Shown: piece after piece, positions 26,382 to 35,636 of the stretch
Layout of the letters: each line of letters starts with the position of its first letter
How positions within the stretch are numbered: position 1 is the stretch's first letter
Assembly: GCF_014699035.1 (NCBI RefSeq)
Contig: NZ_JACXAA010000001.1
Location: 558,001-622,000 of the forward strand
Direction: 5' to 3'
Length of the DNA: 64,000 nucleotides
Source: Spirosoma validum
GTDB taxonomy: Bacteria > Bacteroidota > Bacteroidia > Cytophagales > Spirosomataceae
Made by a program: the position numbers and the translations under genes
Notes under the pieces: generated by a model
Seen by the model: the letters and a program-made list of their open reading frames with translations, nothing else
Databases searched by the model: none
Told to the model about the DNA's origin: nothing

Positions 26382-29300
26382 ATGTCTAATCAATACAAAT
26401 TGAATCGTTTTCTGCTGAGTGGAGCCCTTTGGTTGCTCACCCTCACTGCTGCATTAGCCCAGGGCATTCAGGGGCACGTAACAGATGTCAAAACTAAAGC
26501 TGGTATTCCAGGAGCAACGATCGTAGTAGCCAATACCAACATTGGCGCAACAGCCGATGCCAATGGCGATTTTACCGTAAAAGTTAATCCGGGAAGTTAT
26601 ACGCTGCGGGTTAGTTTTGTCGGCTACGAAACCCAGACTGTTACTGTAAATGTCACAGGAAATGAAACCATAAACGTTGCCCTTTCGGAATCAACAGCGT
26701 CATTAAGCGAAGTGGTGGTAACGGGAACCAGAAGTGCCGGTCGGGTGAAAACGGAAAGTCCGGTGCCTGTTGATATTATCAGCATTCAGCAGTTGACAAC
26801 CCAGGCTCCGCAGAACAACCTGAATCAGATTATGAACATGGTTGCGCCTTCGTTCACGTCCAATACAACAACGGTAGCTGATGGTACTGACCACATTGAC
26901 CCTGCTCAGCTACGCGGTTTAGGTCCTGATCAGGTACTGGTGTTGCTGAATGGCAAAAGAAGACATACGTCGTCATTGGTGAATGTGAACGGTACGCCCG
27001 GTCGTGGTTCGGTCGGTACTGACTTAAATGCGATTCCGGCTTTTGCTATTGATCGGATCGAAGTTTTACGGGATGGTGCTTCGGCTCAGTATGGTTCAGA
27101 TGCCATTGCCGGGATCATCAACGTGAAAATGAAAGAAGCGACGGGCAAATTAGCGTTATCCGTGTTTGGTGGTGGTAATTTTTCACAAGGCTCCAATAAC
27201 TTCAAAGGGGGTATGGACGGCGGAAACGTCCAGATCGATGCGAACTACGGTGTGCGTATCGGTAAAGCAGGCTTCATCAATGTTACGGGTTCGGCACAGA
27301 TGCGTAACTCAACAAGCCGTGCACTGCCCAACACAGCGGCTTTGCTGAACCGCTACAATGCAATCGAATACAGAACCTTACAGGCAGGTGGTAATGTCAA
27401 TACGTTACCCACTGATCTGGCTTCTATCAAGAGAAATGCTTTAGGGGTAACGTATTTCGACGCAGCGACCCAGGCAAGCATTGCCGGAGCAACTACTCTA
27501 ACCGGTCTTCAATCTATTCTGGCTACCGACGTAACGGATAATGAGTTAGCCGCTCGCGGATTAACAAGAGGAGATTACAGCATGCGCGTTGGTCAGTCGA
27601 ACCTGCAAAGCATCCAGTTTTTCGCTAACTCGGCTATCCCAATCAACGAAAACCACGAGTTCTATGCGTTTGGTGGCTACGGTCGTCGGACAGGTGATGC
27701 GGCTGGTTTCTTCAGAACACCTAACCAGGCACGCGCTTATACGGGTATTTTCATCAATGGTTTCTTACCGGAGATTCATTCCGAAATTATTGACGGTTCG
27801 TTTGCTGCAGGTTTTCGTGGCAAACTAGGGTCGTTTAATTATGACTTGAGCAATACGTTTGGTTCGAACACCTTTAATTATGGCGTTGAAAATACCGTCA
27901 ATGCTACGTTGTTAGCTAATTCGCCCACGGTGTTCAAAGCGGGTGGGCTGAACTTCAAGCAAAACACCATTAACTTCGACCTGAGTCGTAAGTTCGACGT
28001 AATGGCGGGCTTGAACCTGGCTTTTGGCGCAGAAGGCCGTTTTGAAAATTACCGAATTAAGGCTGGCGATGAAAATTCCTGGGCCCGGTACGATATAAAC
28101 GGAAGGGTAATCACTACATCAACTCAGGTTGCCCCGTCTGACTTCTTTGGTGCTGCTCGCCCAGGTGGTGCACAGGTATTCCCAGGTTTTAGACCAGAAA
28201 ATGAGCGGGAAACCCAAAACGCAAATCGCCAAAGCATGGCGGTATACGCCGACGCTGAGTTAGACGTAACGAACCGTTGGTTAGTGGAAGGTGCTGTTCG
28301 GTTCGAGAATTATTCGGACTTCGGTAGCACAACCAATTTCAAATTGGCGACTCGCTATAAACTGACCGATAACATCAACATTCGCGGAGCGGCATCGACA
28401 GGTTTCCGGGCTCCTTCTTTGGCACAGATTTACTTTAACTCAACCTCTACGCAATTTGTAGGTGGTGTGCCATTTGAAGTAGGTACGTTCAGTAATGCAT
28501 CCAGACCGGCCGAATTACTGGGTATTCCGAGATTAAAACAGGAAGAATCAAGAAGCATTAGCGCTGGCTTTACGGCAAAAGTACCGAGTGCGAATTTGAC
28601 GATTACGGCTGATGGCTATTTTGTTCGAATCAATGATCGCGTGATTCTAACGGATCAGTTTTCAAGACCAAGTGGTACGGTAACCGGCCCAGCTCTTACG
28701 TTACAGCAATTGTTCGATCAGGCGAACGCCACAGCCGCTACGTTCTTTGCGAATGCGATCGACACAGAGTCTAAGGGTATTGATTTAGTTATTACGCACC
28801 GAGCTACGTTTGGTGGAGGTGTTACGTTACGGAATGATTTAGCCGGTACAGTTTCGCAAACGAAGCAGGTTGGCGGTATTAAAGCTTCCCAGGTTCTGGC
28901 TGATAATGGTCAGATTAACCGGTATTACTCTGAATCATCAAGAGTGTATCTACAGGAAGCTGTACCAAGAGTGAAATTTAACCTGAGTCACACTCTGACA
29001 TTGAATAAGTTCGATTTCTTCCTCAGAAACGTGTATTTCGGTAAAGTTACCGACCCAAATACGGTCGATGTGAATGGAGACGGCATGATCGGTGCAATCG
29101 TTGTCAATGGCCAGGCTGTTGAAAATGAGCATCCAGTCTGGGGCGCACGAGTCATTACGGACTTGTCAATCGGTTATCAGGTCGTACCTGCGTTGAAAGT
29201 AGTAGTTGGCGCCAACAACCTGTTTGATATTTACCCTGATAAAAACTACGGCCCAGTATCGGCCAGAAGACCAACGGGCGTAGAAGCGAATGGTAATATC

Positions 29301-29426
29301 GTTTATGGAGCAGCCGCTTCAACTGTTGATCTTTCTAACTCAAACCAGTTCGTGTATTCACGGAATACGTCTCAATTTGGGCAGAATGGTCGATTCCTGT
29401 TCGCTCGTTTGAACTTTACGTTTTAA
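26382..29426 (+). CDS. TonB-dependent receptor with carboxypeptidase-regulatory-like N-terminal domain
   Basis: A 1014-residue outer-membrane transporter. It has a signal peptide (residues 1-26, ending AALAQ) and a CarboxypepD_reg-like domain (IQGHVTDVKTKAGIPGATIVV to VALSES). A candidate TonB box is SLSEVVVTGTRS, followed by the plug (DPAQLRGLGPDQVLVLLNGKRRH, DLNAIPAFAIDRIEVLRDGASAQYGSDAIAGIINV) and a ~22-strand barrel ending QNGRFLFARLNFTF. The plug pattern is that of non-SusC receptors. The substrate is unknown; no SusD gene follows. It is monocistronic, between two terminators. Confidence 0.95.
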   Translation: MSNQYKLNRFLLSGALWLLTLTAALAQGIQGHVTDVKTKAGIPGATIVVANTNIGATADANGDFTVKVNPGSYTLRVSFVGYETQTVTVNVTGNETINVALSESTASLSEVVVTGTRSAGRVKTESPVPVDIISIQQLTTQAPQNNLNQIMNMVAPSFTSNTTTVADGTDHIDPAQLRGLGPDQVLVLLNGKRRHTSSLVNVNGTPGRGSVGTDLNAIPAFAIDRIEVLRDGASAQYGSDAIAGIINVKMKEATGKLALSVFGGGNFSQGSNNFKGGMDGGNVQIDANYGVRIGKAGFINVTGSAQMRNSTSRALPNTAALLNRYNAIEYRTLQAGGNVNTLPTDLASIKRNALGVTYFDAATQASIAGATTLTGLQSILATDVTDNELAARGLTRGDYSMRVGQSNLQSIQFFANSAIPINENHEFYAFGGYGRRTGDAAGFFRTPNQARAYTGIFINGFLPEIHSEIIDGSFAAGFRGKLGSFNYDLSNTFGSNTFNYGVENTVNATLLANSPTVFKAGGLNFKQNTINFDLSRKFDVMAGLNLAFGAEGRFENYRIKAGDENSWARYDINGRVITTSTQVAPSDFFGAARPGGAQVFPGFRPENERETQNANRQSMAVYADAELDVTNRWLVEGAVRFENYSDFGSTTNFKLATRYKLTDNINIRGAASTGFRAPSLAQIYFNSTSTQFVGGVPFEVGTFSNASRPAELLGIPRLKQEESRSISAGFTAKVPSANLTITADGYFVRINDRVILTDQFSRPSGTVTGPALTLQQLFDQANATAATFFANAIDTESKGIDLVITHRATFGGGVTLRNDLAGTVSQTKQVGGIKASQVLADNGQINRYYSESSRVYLQEAVPRVKFNLSHTLTLNKFDFFLRNVYFGKVTDPNTVDVNGDGMIGAIVVNGQAVENEHPVWGARVITDLSIGYQVVPALKVVVGANNLFDIYPDKNYGPVSARRPTGVEANGNIVYGAAASTVDLSNSNQFVYSRNTSQFGQNGRFLFARLNFTF

Positions 29427-29456
29427 TTGACTGGCACGTATCGTGTTGTCATCAGT

Positions 29457-29494
29457 ATAAAAAAGAGTCGCTCATATGGGCGACTCTTTTTTAT
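29457..29494. terminator. Bidirectional intrinsic terminator
   Basis: ATAAAAAAGAGTCGC pairs perfectly with GCGACTCTTTTTTAT. It sits between the convergent receptor and SDR genes. Confidence 0.9.
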
Positions 29495-29529
29495 AGGTAA
29501 CTACGTACGCACGCACTGAACCTCTACAC

Positions 29530-30309
29530 TTATTTCGGGGCCATCCGAATTGCGCCATCTAACCGAATTACTTCGCCGTTAAGCATTGGATTTTCGATGA
29601 TACTTTTAGCTAACATCGCGTATTCAGTTGGTCGGCCAAGCCGTGATGGAAAGGGCACCTGCTGGCCAAGTGACAACCGTGCGTCTTCGGGTAATCCGGC
29701 CAGTAACGGCGTTTCGAACAAACCGGGCGCGATGGTCATTACCCGAATACCGGACCGGGCCAGATCGCGGGCAATAGGCAGTGTCATACCGACAATCCCA
29801 CCTTTTGATGCTGAGTAAGCTGCCTGGCCAATCTGACCGTCGTAGGCGGCTACCGATGCTGTATTAATAAGGATGCCCCTCTCTCCTTCCGGGTTTGGTT
29901 CATTACGTTCCATCGCAAGGGCCGCCAGTCGGATAACGTTGAACGTACCGATGAGGTTAATGGACACGACCTTTTGAAAAACCGCTAGGGAATGCGCACC
30001 ATAAACGCCATCAACTTTGCCAACCGTTTTCCGAGCTTCAGCCACACCTGCACAGTTGACGTTGATCTGTAAACCGCCAAAGGTTTCGACGGCTAGATTG
30101 ATAGCAGCCTGTACATCTGCCTCATCCGTTACGTTGGTTTTACAGAATCGAACGGTTGAGCCTAGCTCTTCGGCCAGAGCGTTACCCCGTTCATCATTCG
30201 TATCAAGAATCACTACGTTAGCTCCATTGGAAACCAACATACGCGTTGTGGCCTCACCCAACCCCGAAGCTCCTCCGGTAACAATGGCCGTTGATTTTGC
30301 GATTTGCAT
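29530..30309 (-). CDS. SDR-family 3-hydroxyacyl-CoA dehydrogenase-like protein
   Basis: A 259-residue NAD(P)-dependent short-chain dehydrogenase. It shows the cofactor motif [11 protein letters not shown], an acidic residue after the second strand (VVILDTND, favouring NAD), NCAG, the catalytic Ser in NTASVAA and YSASKGG with Tyr and Lys. Segments [14 protein letters not shown] and [13 protein letters not shown] resemble type-2 (HSD10-like) 3-hydroxyacyl-CoA dehydrogenases of fatty-acid or isoleucine degradation. The ATG at 30307-30309 opens [14 protein letters not shown] longer frame back to 30411 runs through a palindromic repeat and is rejected. Confidence 0.88.
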   Translation of the reverse strand: MQIAKSTAIVTGGASGLGEATTRMLVSNGANVVILDTNDERGNALAEELGSTVRFCKTNVTDEADVQAAINLAVETFGGLQINVNCAGVAEARKTVGKVDGVYGAHSLAVFQKVVSINLIGTFNVIRLAALAMERNEPNPEGERGILINTASVAAYDGQIGQAAYSASKGGIVGMTLPIARDLARSGIRVMTIAPGLFETPLLAGLPEDARLSLGQQVPFPSRLGRPTEYAMLAKSIIENPMLNGEVIRLDGAIRMAPK

Positions 30310-30320
30310 GTAATTTTTGT

Positions 30321-30412
30321 CATGCTGACGAAGGAAGCATCTTCGGTAGCTGGAAATATAAGCTGCTGTTAGCGAAGATACTTCCTTCCGCACCGGTGGA
30401 CCGGTCAGCATG
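30321..30412. repeat. Interspersed palindromic repeat (CATGCTGACGAAGGAAG type)
   Basis: The left part CATGCTGACGAAGGAAGCATCTTCG (30321-30345) is mirrored by CGAAGATACTTCCTTCCG (30373-30390) and CCGGTCAGCATG (30401-30412), with an 11-base insertion in the right arm. Sequences of this kind recur between genes in Cytophagales genomes (recollection, to be checked). It fills the spacer between the SDR and oxidoreductase genes. Confidence 0.7.
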
Positions 30413-30420
30413 TCAAAAAC

Positions 30421-32010
30421 TCACTTAACTAGTTGATCACTCTGTGCCTGAATCAAGCGCTGTAGTTTCGGTACGTCAATATCCTGAACGGCTTTCTTGC
30501 TGTCAATGGCCAGACAAGCCGCCTGTGCTGCCGATTGGCCCAGTACCATAAAAACCGGCTCCATTCGGATAGAACCGTACGCAATGTGACTGGCCGATAA
30601 ACAAACCGGTACCAGAAGGTTCTGAATACTGCCGCGCTTTGGAATAATGGCTCGATAACTAACCGGATACGGCGGAAATCCGCCAACCTGTACATCGCCT
30701 TCATTACGTACCTGAGCAACGGCTCCCGGACCCTCAACAATTAACCGCTGGCAGTTATGCGAATCCATTGTGTAAGCGGCCATGCCAACAGGATCTGACA
30801 CAATCGTTTTTCCTTCGCAGTTTGCCTGCGTCATTACGTACTCCCCTATCATCCGACGACTCTCGCGAATATATAATTGGGGCGTAAAATGGTCATTATC
30901 GACATATTCATCTTTCGGGTAGCCCCATTGCAGCATTTCGTCGCGCAGGTGTTTCGGCATCCGTGGGTCATGGCCGATGAAGTAGAAAAAGCCTTTTGTA
31001 TATAGTTCGTGCTCACGAATAATTTCAGCACGACGAGCGTAGCTTCCATCCGGGTAGTCGTAGTTAGCGCCAATCATATCGGTTGAGAAACCTCCGCAGT
31101 TATTGATGTCAGTTTTGTGATTGGGCATCATCACGAAGTGCATCAGATTCCAGGTCAACTCCTTCGGCATTTTTTTGGCAATCTGACGTAACAGCAACTC
31201 ATACTTCGTTGAATCGTAGCCTTCGGGACGCGTAATGGGGATGCGGTTAGCGGGATCATCCGTAAAGCATAAGCGAAAATTATAAACCTGTACATTCCGG
31301 TCGGCCGTGCCATTAGGGGCAAGTTTAGCGGTGCTGATTCCCCACAGCAAACCGCTCTCGGGTTTTCCGGGAATCACGTACGGATCGACTCCATCCGGAA
31401 ACTGATGCTTATCCCGGAACTGCACCCCATTGAGTGATTCATTGTATTGACTAGCCGATTCTCTACCAACCGTATACGCTACGCCTGCTTTAGCCATCAG
31501 ATCCCCCTCGTACGAGCAGTCGATAAATTGTTTCGCCCGAACGGTTCGGTTTCCTGATGGATTTCCAGCCTGAGCCGATTCAAGCGTAATCTCCTGAATC
31601 TGGTTATTCTGCGTTTTTGCGGATGCCAGCCGATACTCATACCAGACTGGTACGTCGGCTTCTTTGATATATTGATTGAATACAGCTTCGGCTACGTGTG
31701 GCTCAAATGTCCACTGCTCCGGCTGACCGTAATGTCGACCAACACGTCGATAAAATCCTCGTGAAAGACCGGTAATGGCCTGTTTATTACCAATATCGGT
31801 CGCTCCTAATCCACCCGACGACATGCCACCGAGATGCTTTCCTGGCTCAATTAATACAACTGATTTACCGGATTTCTTCGCTGAATAAGCCGCAATCACG
31901 CCCGCTGACGTACCACCGTAGACACACACATCAACGTTTATGGATTGTGCCTGCAGCAGAAAAGAAGAAAGGCAGAAGCAGAGAAGAAACGGTCGAAAAA
32001 GGTGATACAT
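30421..32010 (-). CDS. Secreted FAD-dependent oxidoreductase
   Basis: A 529-residue protein with signal peptide MYHLFRPFLLCFCLSSFLLQAQ. The mature part starts with an FAD-binding Rossmann motif, VCVYGGTSAGVIAAYSAKKSGKSV in pieces (GGTSAG), then EPGKHLGGMSSGGLGATD. CSYEGDLMAKAGV and YRAIIPKRGSIQNLLVPVCLSASHIAYGSIRMEP are typical of the FAD-dependent family that includes 'xanthan lyase-like' proteins of Bacteroidota. The oxidised substrate is unknown; a sugar-related compound is plausible. The ATG at 32008-32010 is used; a GTG at 32031 would place residues before the signal peptide. Confidence 0.88.
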   Translation of the reverse strand: MYHLFRPFLLCFCLSSFLLQAQSINVDVCVYGGTSAGVIAAYSAKKSGKSVVLIEPGKHLGGMSSGGLGATDIGNKQAITGLSRGFYRRVGRHYGQPEQWTFEPHVAEAVFNQYIKEADVPVWYEYRLASAKTQNNQIQEITLESAQAGNPSGNRTVRAKQFIDCSYEGDLMAKAGVAYTVGRESASQYNESLNGVQFRDKHQFPDGVDPYVIPGKPESGLLWGISTAKLAPNGTADRNVQVYNFRLCFTDDPANRIPITRPEGYDSTKYELLLRQIAKKMPKELTWNLMHFVMMPNHKTDINNCGGFSTDMIGANYDYPDGSYARRAEIIREHELYTKGFFYFIGHDPRMPKHLRDEMLQWGYPKDEYVDNDHFTPQLYIRESRRMIGEYVMTQANCEGKTIVSDPVGMAAYTMDSHNCQRLIVEGPGAVAQVRNEGDVQVGGFPPYPVSYRAIIPKRGSIQNLLVPVCLSASHIAYGSIRMEPVFMVLGQSAAQAACLAIDSKKAVQDIDVPKLQRLIQAQSDQLVK

Positions 32011-32038
32011 AGCTGGGTTCAGACTTTTCACATAGAGG

Positions 32039-32728
32039 TTATAAAATGTCTATAAGTTCATTCCAGTGGCGAACGTCGTATGTGGATTTGTCGTCTACAA
32101 CCATTCCCTGCGGATTATAAAAAACCGTATCCATACCTACGCTTTTGGCCCCGAGAATATCCGCTTCATAATTATCACCAATCATCAGGCTCTCTGACAC
32201 CGTAGCGTTACTGATTTCCATGGCATATTGAAACACCAGTGGATCGGGTTTCTTGGCATTCGCTTTCTCGCTGGTAATGACGTTCGTAAAGTAATGAGCG
32301 ATTTCAGAGCTGTTCATCTTTACCGCCTGGATTTCAGCGAAGCCATTCGTGATGATGTGCAAAATATAGCGCCCCTGCAGATAATCCAAGATTTCACGAG
32401 CCGACTCCAGCAAATGCGGTTTAAGCGGTAAAAGACGCAAATATTCGACATTGAGATCCACCTGAACGGCCGACTCATCTATGCCTAACGCGCGCAGGAC
32501 CAGTGGGAAGCGGTGCTGTCGAATGTAGCTATGCTCGATCAGATTTTTGTCGTAGTCAGCCCATAACTTCCGGTTGATAGCGATAAAGTGTCGACTAAAT
32601 TCTTCGGACGAAGGAATGCCTACATCCGCCAGCCGGAACGTATCGAATAACTCAGCAATACACTCTGCCGAATTCCGATCGAAATCCCATAACGTATGAT
32701 CGAGATCAAAAAAGAGATGTTTGTACAT
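32039..32728 (-). CDS. YjjG-family noncanonical pyrimidine nucleotidase (HAD superfamily)
   Basis: A 229-residue phosphatase. Motif I is FFDLDHTLWDFD with both catalytic aspartates, motif II is IITNGF, the lysine is in SEKANAKKPDPLVF, and motif IV is MIGDNYEADILGAKSVGMDTVFYNP. DLDHTLWDF and the cap sequence match YjjG-type 5'-nucleotidases, which hydrolyse dUMP/UMP and non-canonical nucleotides. The ATG at 32728 is used. The oxidoreductase gene starts 28 bases beyond its stop. Confidence 0.9.
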   Translation of the reverse strand: MYKHLFFDLDHTLWDFDRNSAECIAELFDTFRLADVGIPSSEEFSRHFIAINRKLWADYDKNLIEHSYIRQHRFPLVLRALGIDESAVQVDLNVEYLRLLPLKPHLLESAREILDYLQGRYILHIITNGFAEIQAVKMNSSEIAHYFTNVITSEKANAKKPDPLVFQYAMEISNATVSESLMIGDNYEADILGAKSVGMDTVFYNPQGMVVDDKSTYDVRHWNELIDIL

Positions 32729-32743
32729 AGTCAAAGAGTCAAT

Positions 32744-32824
32744 AGTCGTCAGTCGATAGTTATTTATAGGTTATAAATAGCCTTGATGAACTGTTCGTTC
32801 TGGTGACTATCGACTGACGATACT
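32744..32824. repeat. Nested palindromic intergenic repeat (GTCAGTCGATAGT type)
   Basis: The outer arms are AGTCGTCAGTCGATAGT and ACTATCGACTGACGATACT (one two-base difference). An inner hairpin TATTTATA/TATAAATA lies inside. It is related to the repeat near 7009-7075. It fills the spacer between the ferredoxin-like and nucleotidase genes. Confidence 0.65.
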
Positions 32825-32827
32825 GGC

Positions 32828-33133
32828 TTAAAAATCTAATTTTAGTCGCTCAACGGGCTGGTTATTAACTAAATGACTATCAACAATTTCGTTAACATCA
32901 GATAGCTGAACATTTCCATAGTAAGTTCCTTCAGGATAAACGACTAAAGTGGGACCAAACGCGCAGGCATCCAGACAACCTGTTCGCTGGGCACGCATTT
33001 CCTTAAGCAAGCCCCGTTCGGCAAGGGCCGCTTTGAACGCGTCGACTAATTCGTTACCGTGTGCCTCACCACAGGATTTTTTTGGCGCTGCTTTCTGATT
33101 GTTGCAAATAAAAACGTGCTTTTTGTATTTCAT
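32828..33133 (-). CDS. Thioredoxin-like [2Fe-2S] ferredoxin family protein
   Basis: A 101-residue protein starting MKYKKHVFICNN. Four cysteines are arranged as in thioredoxin-fold 2Fe-2S ferredoxins: VFICNNQ, KKSCGEAHG, and TGCLDACAFGPTLVVYPEGTYYGNV. The last block, with GPTLVVYPEG.YYG.V, is strongly conserved in the family (NuoE-related small proteins). A role in electron transfer is likely; the partner is unknown. A candidate -7 element lies 23 bases upstream of the ATG. Confidence 0.9.
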   Translation of the reverse strand: MKYKKHVFICNNQKAAPKKSCGEAHGNELVDAFKAALAERGLLKEMRAQRTGCLDACAFGPTLVVYPEGTYYGNVQLSDVNEIVDSHLVNNQPVERLKLDF

Positions 33134-33155
33134 AAGACCATGTTGAATTCGTATT

Positions 33156-33163
33156 CAAAGGTA
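33156..33163 (-). promoter_or_regulatory. Candidate -7 element for the ferredoxin-like gene
   Basis: Minus-strand TACCTTTG, a full TAnnTTTG match, 23 bases before the ATG at 33131-33133; a TTG occurs upstream but only 16 bases away. Confidence 0.5.
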
Positions 33164-33341
33164 CATAATGAAGCCCATGCAACGGTTATTCATTTTATCA
33201 GCGTATGTATTGAATAAAAACCCAGCATTAATAAAAAACTAAATTAATTATTGCTTAGTTAGCATGTATATACATGAATTTACCGGGCGGCTTTTCTATG
33301 TACGAGCTGTCTGGGATCAACCCACCTGAAACGAACGTAGC

Positions 33342-33920
33342 GTGAACGAAACTTTTATTATCCATCCAACCATAAACAGCTCAGAATCTTTAGGTAATGG
33401 AGAGAATTTTTTGAACGGATTAAACACGGATACGACCTCTGCTTTTTCGGCTTTGTATGATCAATATGCTGCTATGCTGCTGGGTGTTATTGTGAAGATT
33501 GTCCGTGATGAAAACGAAGCCTTACCCTTGCTCGAAGCAACGTTCAGAAACGTACGTTCACAAATCAGCGAGTTCCAACCTGCAAAGCAGCCTTTGTTTA
33601 CGTGGCTATTGCTCATTGCCCGGAATACGGCGTTGGACACGCTGGAGAAACGTAAAGCCATAAACCAATCAGCTTTTCAACTTACTACGTCAGGAAAGGT
33701 TACCGTTTCTGGTTCACCGTCAGCCAATATGTCTCTGCTGACCAGTGCTTCTGCCCAGTCCGTTGATTTACAATTAAAAGAACTACTAGATAAGGTACTC
33801 TTTAAAAATTGCACGCCCGAAGAGGCTGCTAACTCACTCGATATACCCGTTAAATTGGCCAGACAGAAGCTACGTTTAGCCATGCAGCAATTACGGTCTT
33901 CACAAAAGATTGATCAATAA
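33342..33920 (+). CDS. Divergent sigma-70 (ECF-like) family protein
   Basis: A 192-residue protein with a GTG start (33342-33344); no ATG precedes the conserved part. Residues ~33-110 resemble sigma region 2: FSALYDQYAAMLLGVIVKIV, ATFRNVRSQISEF and PLFTWLLLIARNTALDTLEKRK (compare 'F.TWL..IARN...D..R'). The C-terminal part (LKELLDKVLFKNCTPEEAANSLDIPVKLARQKLRLAMQQLR) looks like a shortened region 4 in which a -35-binding helix is hard to recognise. It may be a degenerate ECF sigma factor or a regulator derived from one. It is a single gene without an obvious anti-sigma partner. Confidence 0.7.
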   Translation: MNETFIIHPTINSSESLGNGENFLNGLNTDTTSAFSALYDQYAAMLLGVIVKIVRDENEALPLLEATFRNVRSQISEFQPAKQPLFTWLLLIARNTALDTLEKRKAINQSAFQLTTSGKVTVSGSPSANMSLLTSASAQSVDLQLKELLDKVLFKNCTPEEAANSLDIPVKLARQKLRLAMQQLRSSQKIDQ

Positions 33921-33956
33921 GAAGTGCTTAGGCATAAATAGATTTCATCCTTCATT

Positions 33957-34032
33957 GGTGCGCCCCCATCCGAATCAACGCTTTATAGTCCATATGGCTT
34001 CTATAAATAGTTGATTCGGATGGGGGCGCACC
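33957..34032. repeat. Long perfect palindrome between convergent genes
   Basis: Arms 33957-33979 and 34010-34032 are perfect 23-base complements with core GCGCCCCCATCCGAATC. An inner stem (TTTATAG/CTATAAA) continues inside the 30-base loop. There is no T-run, so terminator function is possible but not typical; it may be a REP-type element. Confidence 0.75.
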
Positions 34033-34104
34033 AAGATCGAAGCTTAGTTGACCTTTACTCAAGTACTGAAACAAATCCGTTACGGATAAGCGGCTTTCAG
34101 CTGT

Positions 34105-35562
34105 CTAGGTTTTGCGGTTCGTTCCCTTTGCCGATGCTATTATTTTCTTCTTTGGCGTAGAAGGCACTTTATCCAGTTTCTTTTGTGTCATTGTAACGGG
34201 ATCCCAATGCACCACTTTCTGCTCGAAGAAACTTTCGTTGCAGGCAAGTACCGGCGCGGCTGCCCGGAAACCAAATACAGGATCTTCGAGCGTTCCCTGA
34301 CTACCGCTGCGGACATTGGCAAAAAAGTCGCCAAAATGCTTAGCGTGGGCATCGTCATCTTTAGGAGCCGTAAATTTCACCTCTTTTACAGGTTCGGCAG
34401 TACGTGTTTCGGGCGGATATTTGGCATCGTATCCCTTAACGAATTCCTGCTGTACCGGTTCAGTGAACGTAAAGAAACTGTCGTAACCCCCATAACCCGG
34501 TGCTATTGGCAATTTCTTTTTCGTCATGATGAGATTATTCTCCGAAAACTCAATTTGTCCTTCGTTGCCAATGATGCGTGTTACGTCGTTGATTTTACCC
34601 GCATTGGCAAAATTGACACGTAGCACCATCTGAAACGCTTCATGCTGGTCAGTTTTAGGATAATCCATAATACACGCCATGATATCGGGCACATCGCGGC
34701 CGTCTTTCCAGTAGGCCAGATTACCCGACGAGAAAATGCGCGTGGGTCCCAGCGTATTCGTTACAAAATGAACGCCTGTAATGAGGTGGATAAACAAATC
34801 GCCTGCTACGCCCGTACCGTAATCTTTATAATTCCGCCAGCGGAAAAAACGGTTAGCATCGAACGGCCGCTTGGGTGCGTCGCCGAGGAACCGATCCCAA
34901 TCGACAGTTTGGGGTGACGCATCGGGTGGGACAGAATAATTCCAGGCACCAATGGCGCTAAAGCGGTCACTGTTCGACTCAATGTAGTTGATCGCACCAA
35001 TTTCGCCCGCCTGAACAAGTCGTTTTGCTTCCTGAAATGAGGCACTACTAATCCGCTGGCTACCCACCTGCATGGTTTTTCCCGATTTTTTCCAGGCATC
35101 AATCACGGCTTTGCCTTCGCTCAGATGCTGCACCATTGGCTTCTCGCAATAGACGTGCTTACCTGCTTTTAGGGCCGCAATAGTAATGTGATCGTGCCAG
35201 TGATCAGGCGTAACCACCAGAACCGCATCCACATCCGGACGAGCCAGAATTTCGCGATGATCTCGGGTGGTGAAGAGTTCTTTATCTTTTCCAAACGCCG
35301 TTTTTGCGTGTTCGAGTCGACCGGTGTAGAGATCCGCTACGCCGACCAGTTCAACATCAGGATTACGTAGAGCCGCCTGCGTATCGAAATTTCCCTGAAT
35401 ACCCATACCGATGGTGGCAATACGAATCTTGTCGTTGGGGCTGATTTTCGCCAGGTTCGGAATATAGGCTGGAAAACCGAAGGGCTTAGCGATACTTTCA
35501 GTAGCAACCAGCGCTGAAGCGGCCGATATGCCTTTTATAAACGTGCGTCTGTTGGATTGCAT
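34105..35562 (-). CDS. Gfo/Idh/MocA-family oxidoreductase with Tat-type signal
   Basis: A 485-residue protein. The N-terminus MQSNRRTFIKGISAASALVATESIA carries a twin-arginine motif. The NAD(P)-binding Rossmann domain follows (KIRIATIGMGIQGNFD, ELVGVADLY, AVLVVTPDHWHDHITIAALKAGKHVYCEKPM in pieces; EKP is the family signature). The C-terminal domain shows YIESNSDRF and GTGVAGDLFIHLITGVHF with the His. Such exported dehydrogenases act on sugars or glycosides; the substrate is unknown. The ATG at 35560-35562 is used; 15 extra residues upstream would bury the Tat signal. A paralogue is encoded at 36929-38212. Confidence 0.9.
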   Translation of the reverse strand: MQSNRRTFIKGISAASALVATESIAKPFGFPAYIPNLAKISPNDKIRIATIGMGIQGNFDTQAALRNPDVELVGVADLYTGRLEHAKTAFGKDKELFTTRDHREILARPDVDAVLVVTPDHWHDHITIAALKAGKHVYCEKPMVQHLSEGKAVIDAWKKSGKTMQVGSQRISSASFQEAKRLVQAGEIGAINYIESNSDRFSAIGAWNYSVPPDASPQTVDWDRFLGDAPKRPFDANRFFRWRNYKDYGTGVAGDLFIHLITGVHFVTNTLGPTRIFSSGNLAYWKDGRDVPDIMACIMDYPKTDQHEAFQMVLRVNFANAGKINDVTRIIGNEGQIEFSENNLIMTKKKLPIAPGYGGYDSFFTFTEPVQQEFVKGYDAKYPPETRTAEPVKEVKFTAPKDDDAHAKHFGDFFANVRSGSQGTLEDPVFGFRAAAPVLACNESFFEQKVVHWDPVTMTQKKLDKVPSTPKKKIIASAKGTNRKT

Positions 35563-35636
35563 GAAGAGCGAATAATTGCGTGTATACGTATCAAAGTGAG
35601 CGTACACAGCAATTTACCCACTCGCCCGTATATCCA

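Noticed and set aside
30310..30411. 34-residue extension of the SDR protein
   Set aside because: Encoded by a palindromic repeat; the Rossmann start [13 protein letters not shown] is the expected N-terminus.
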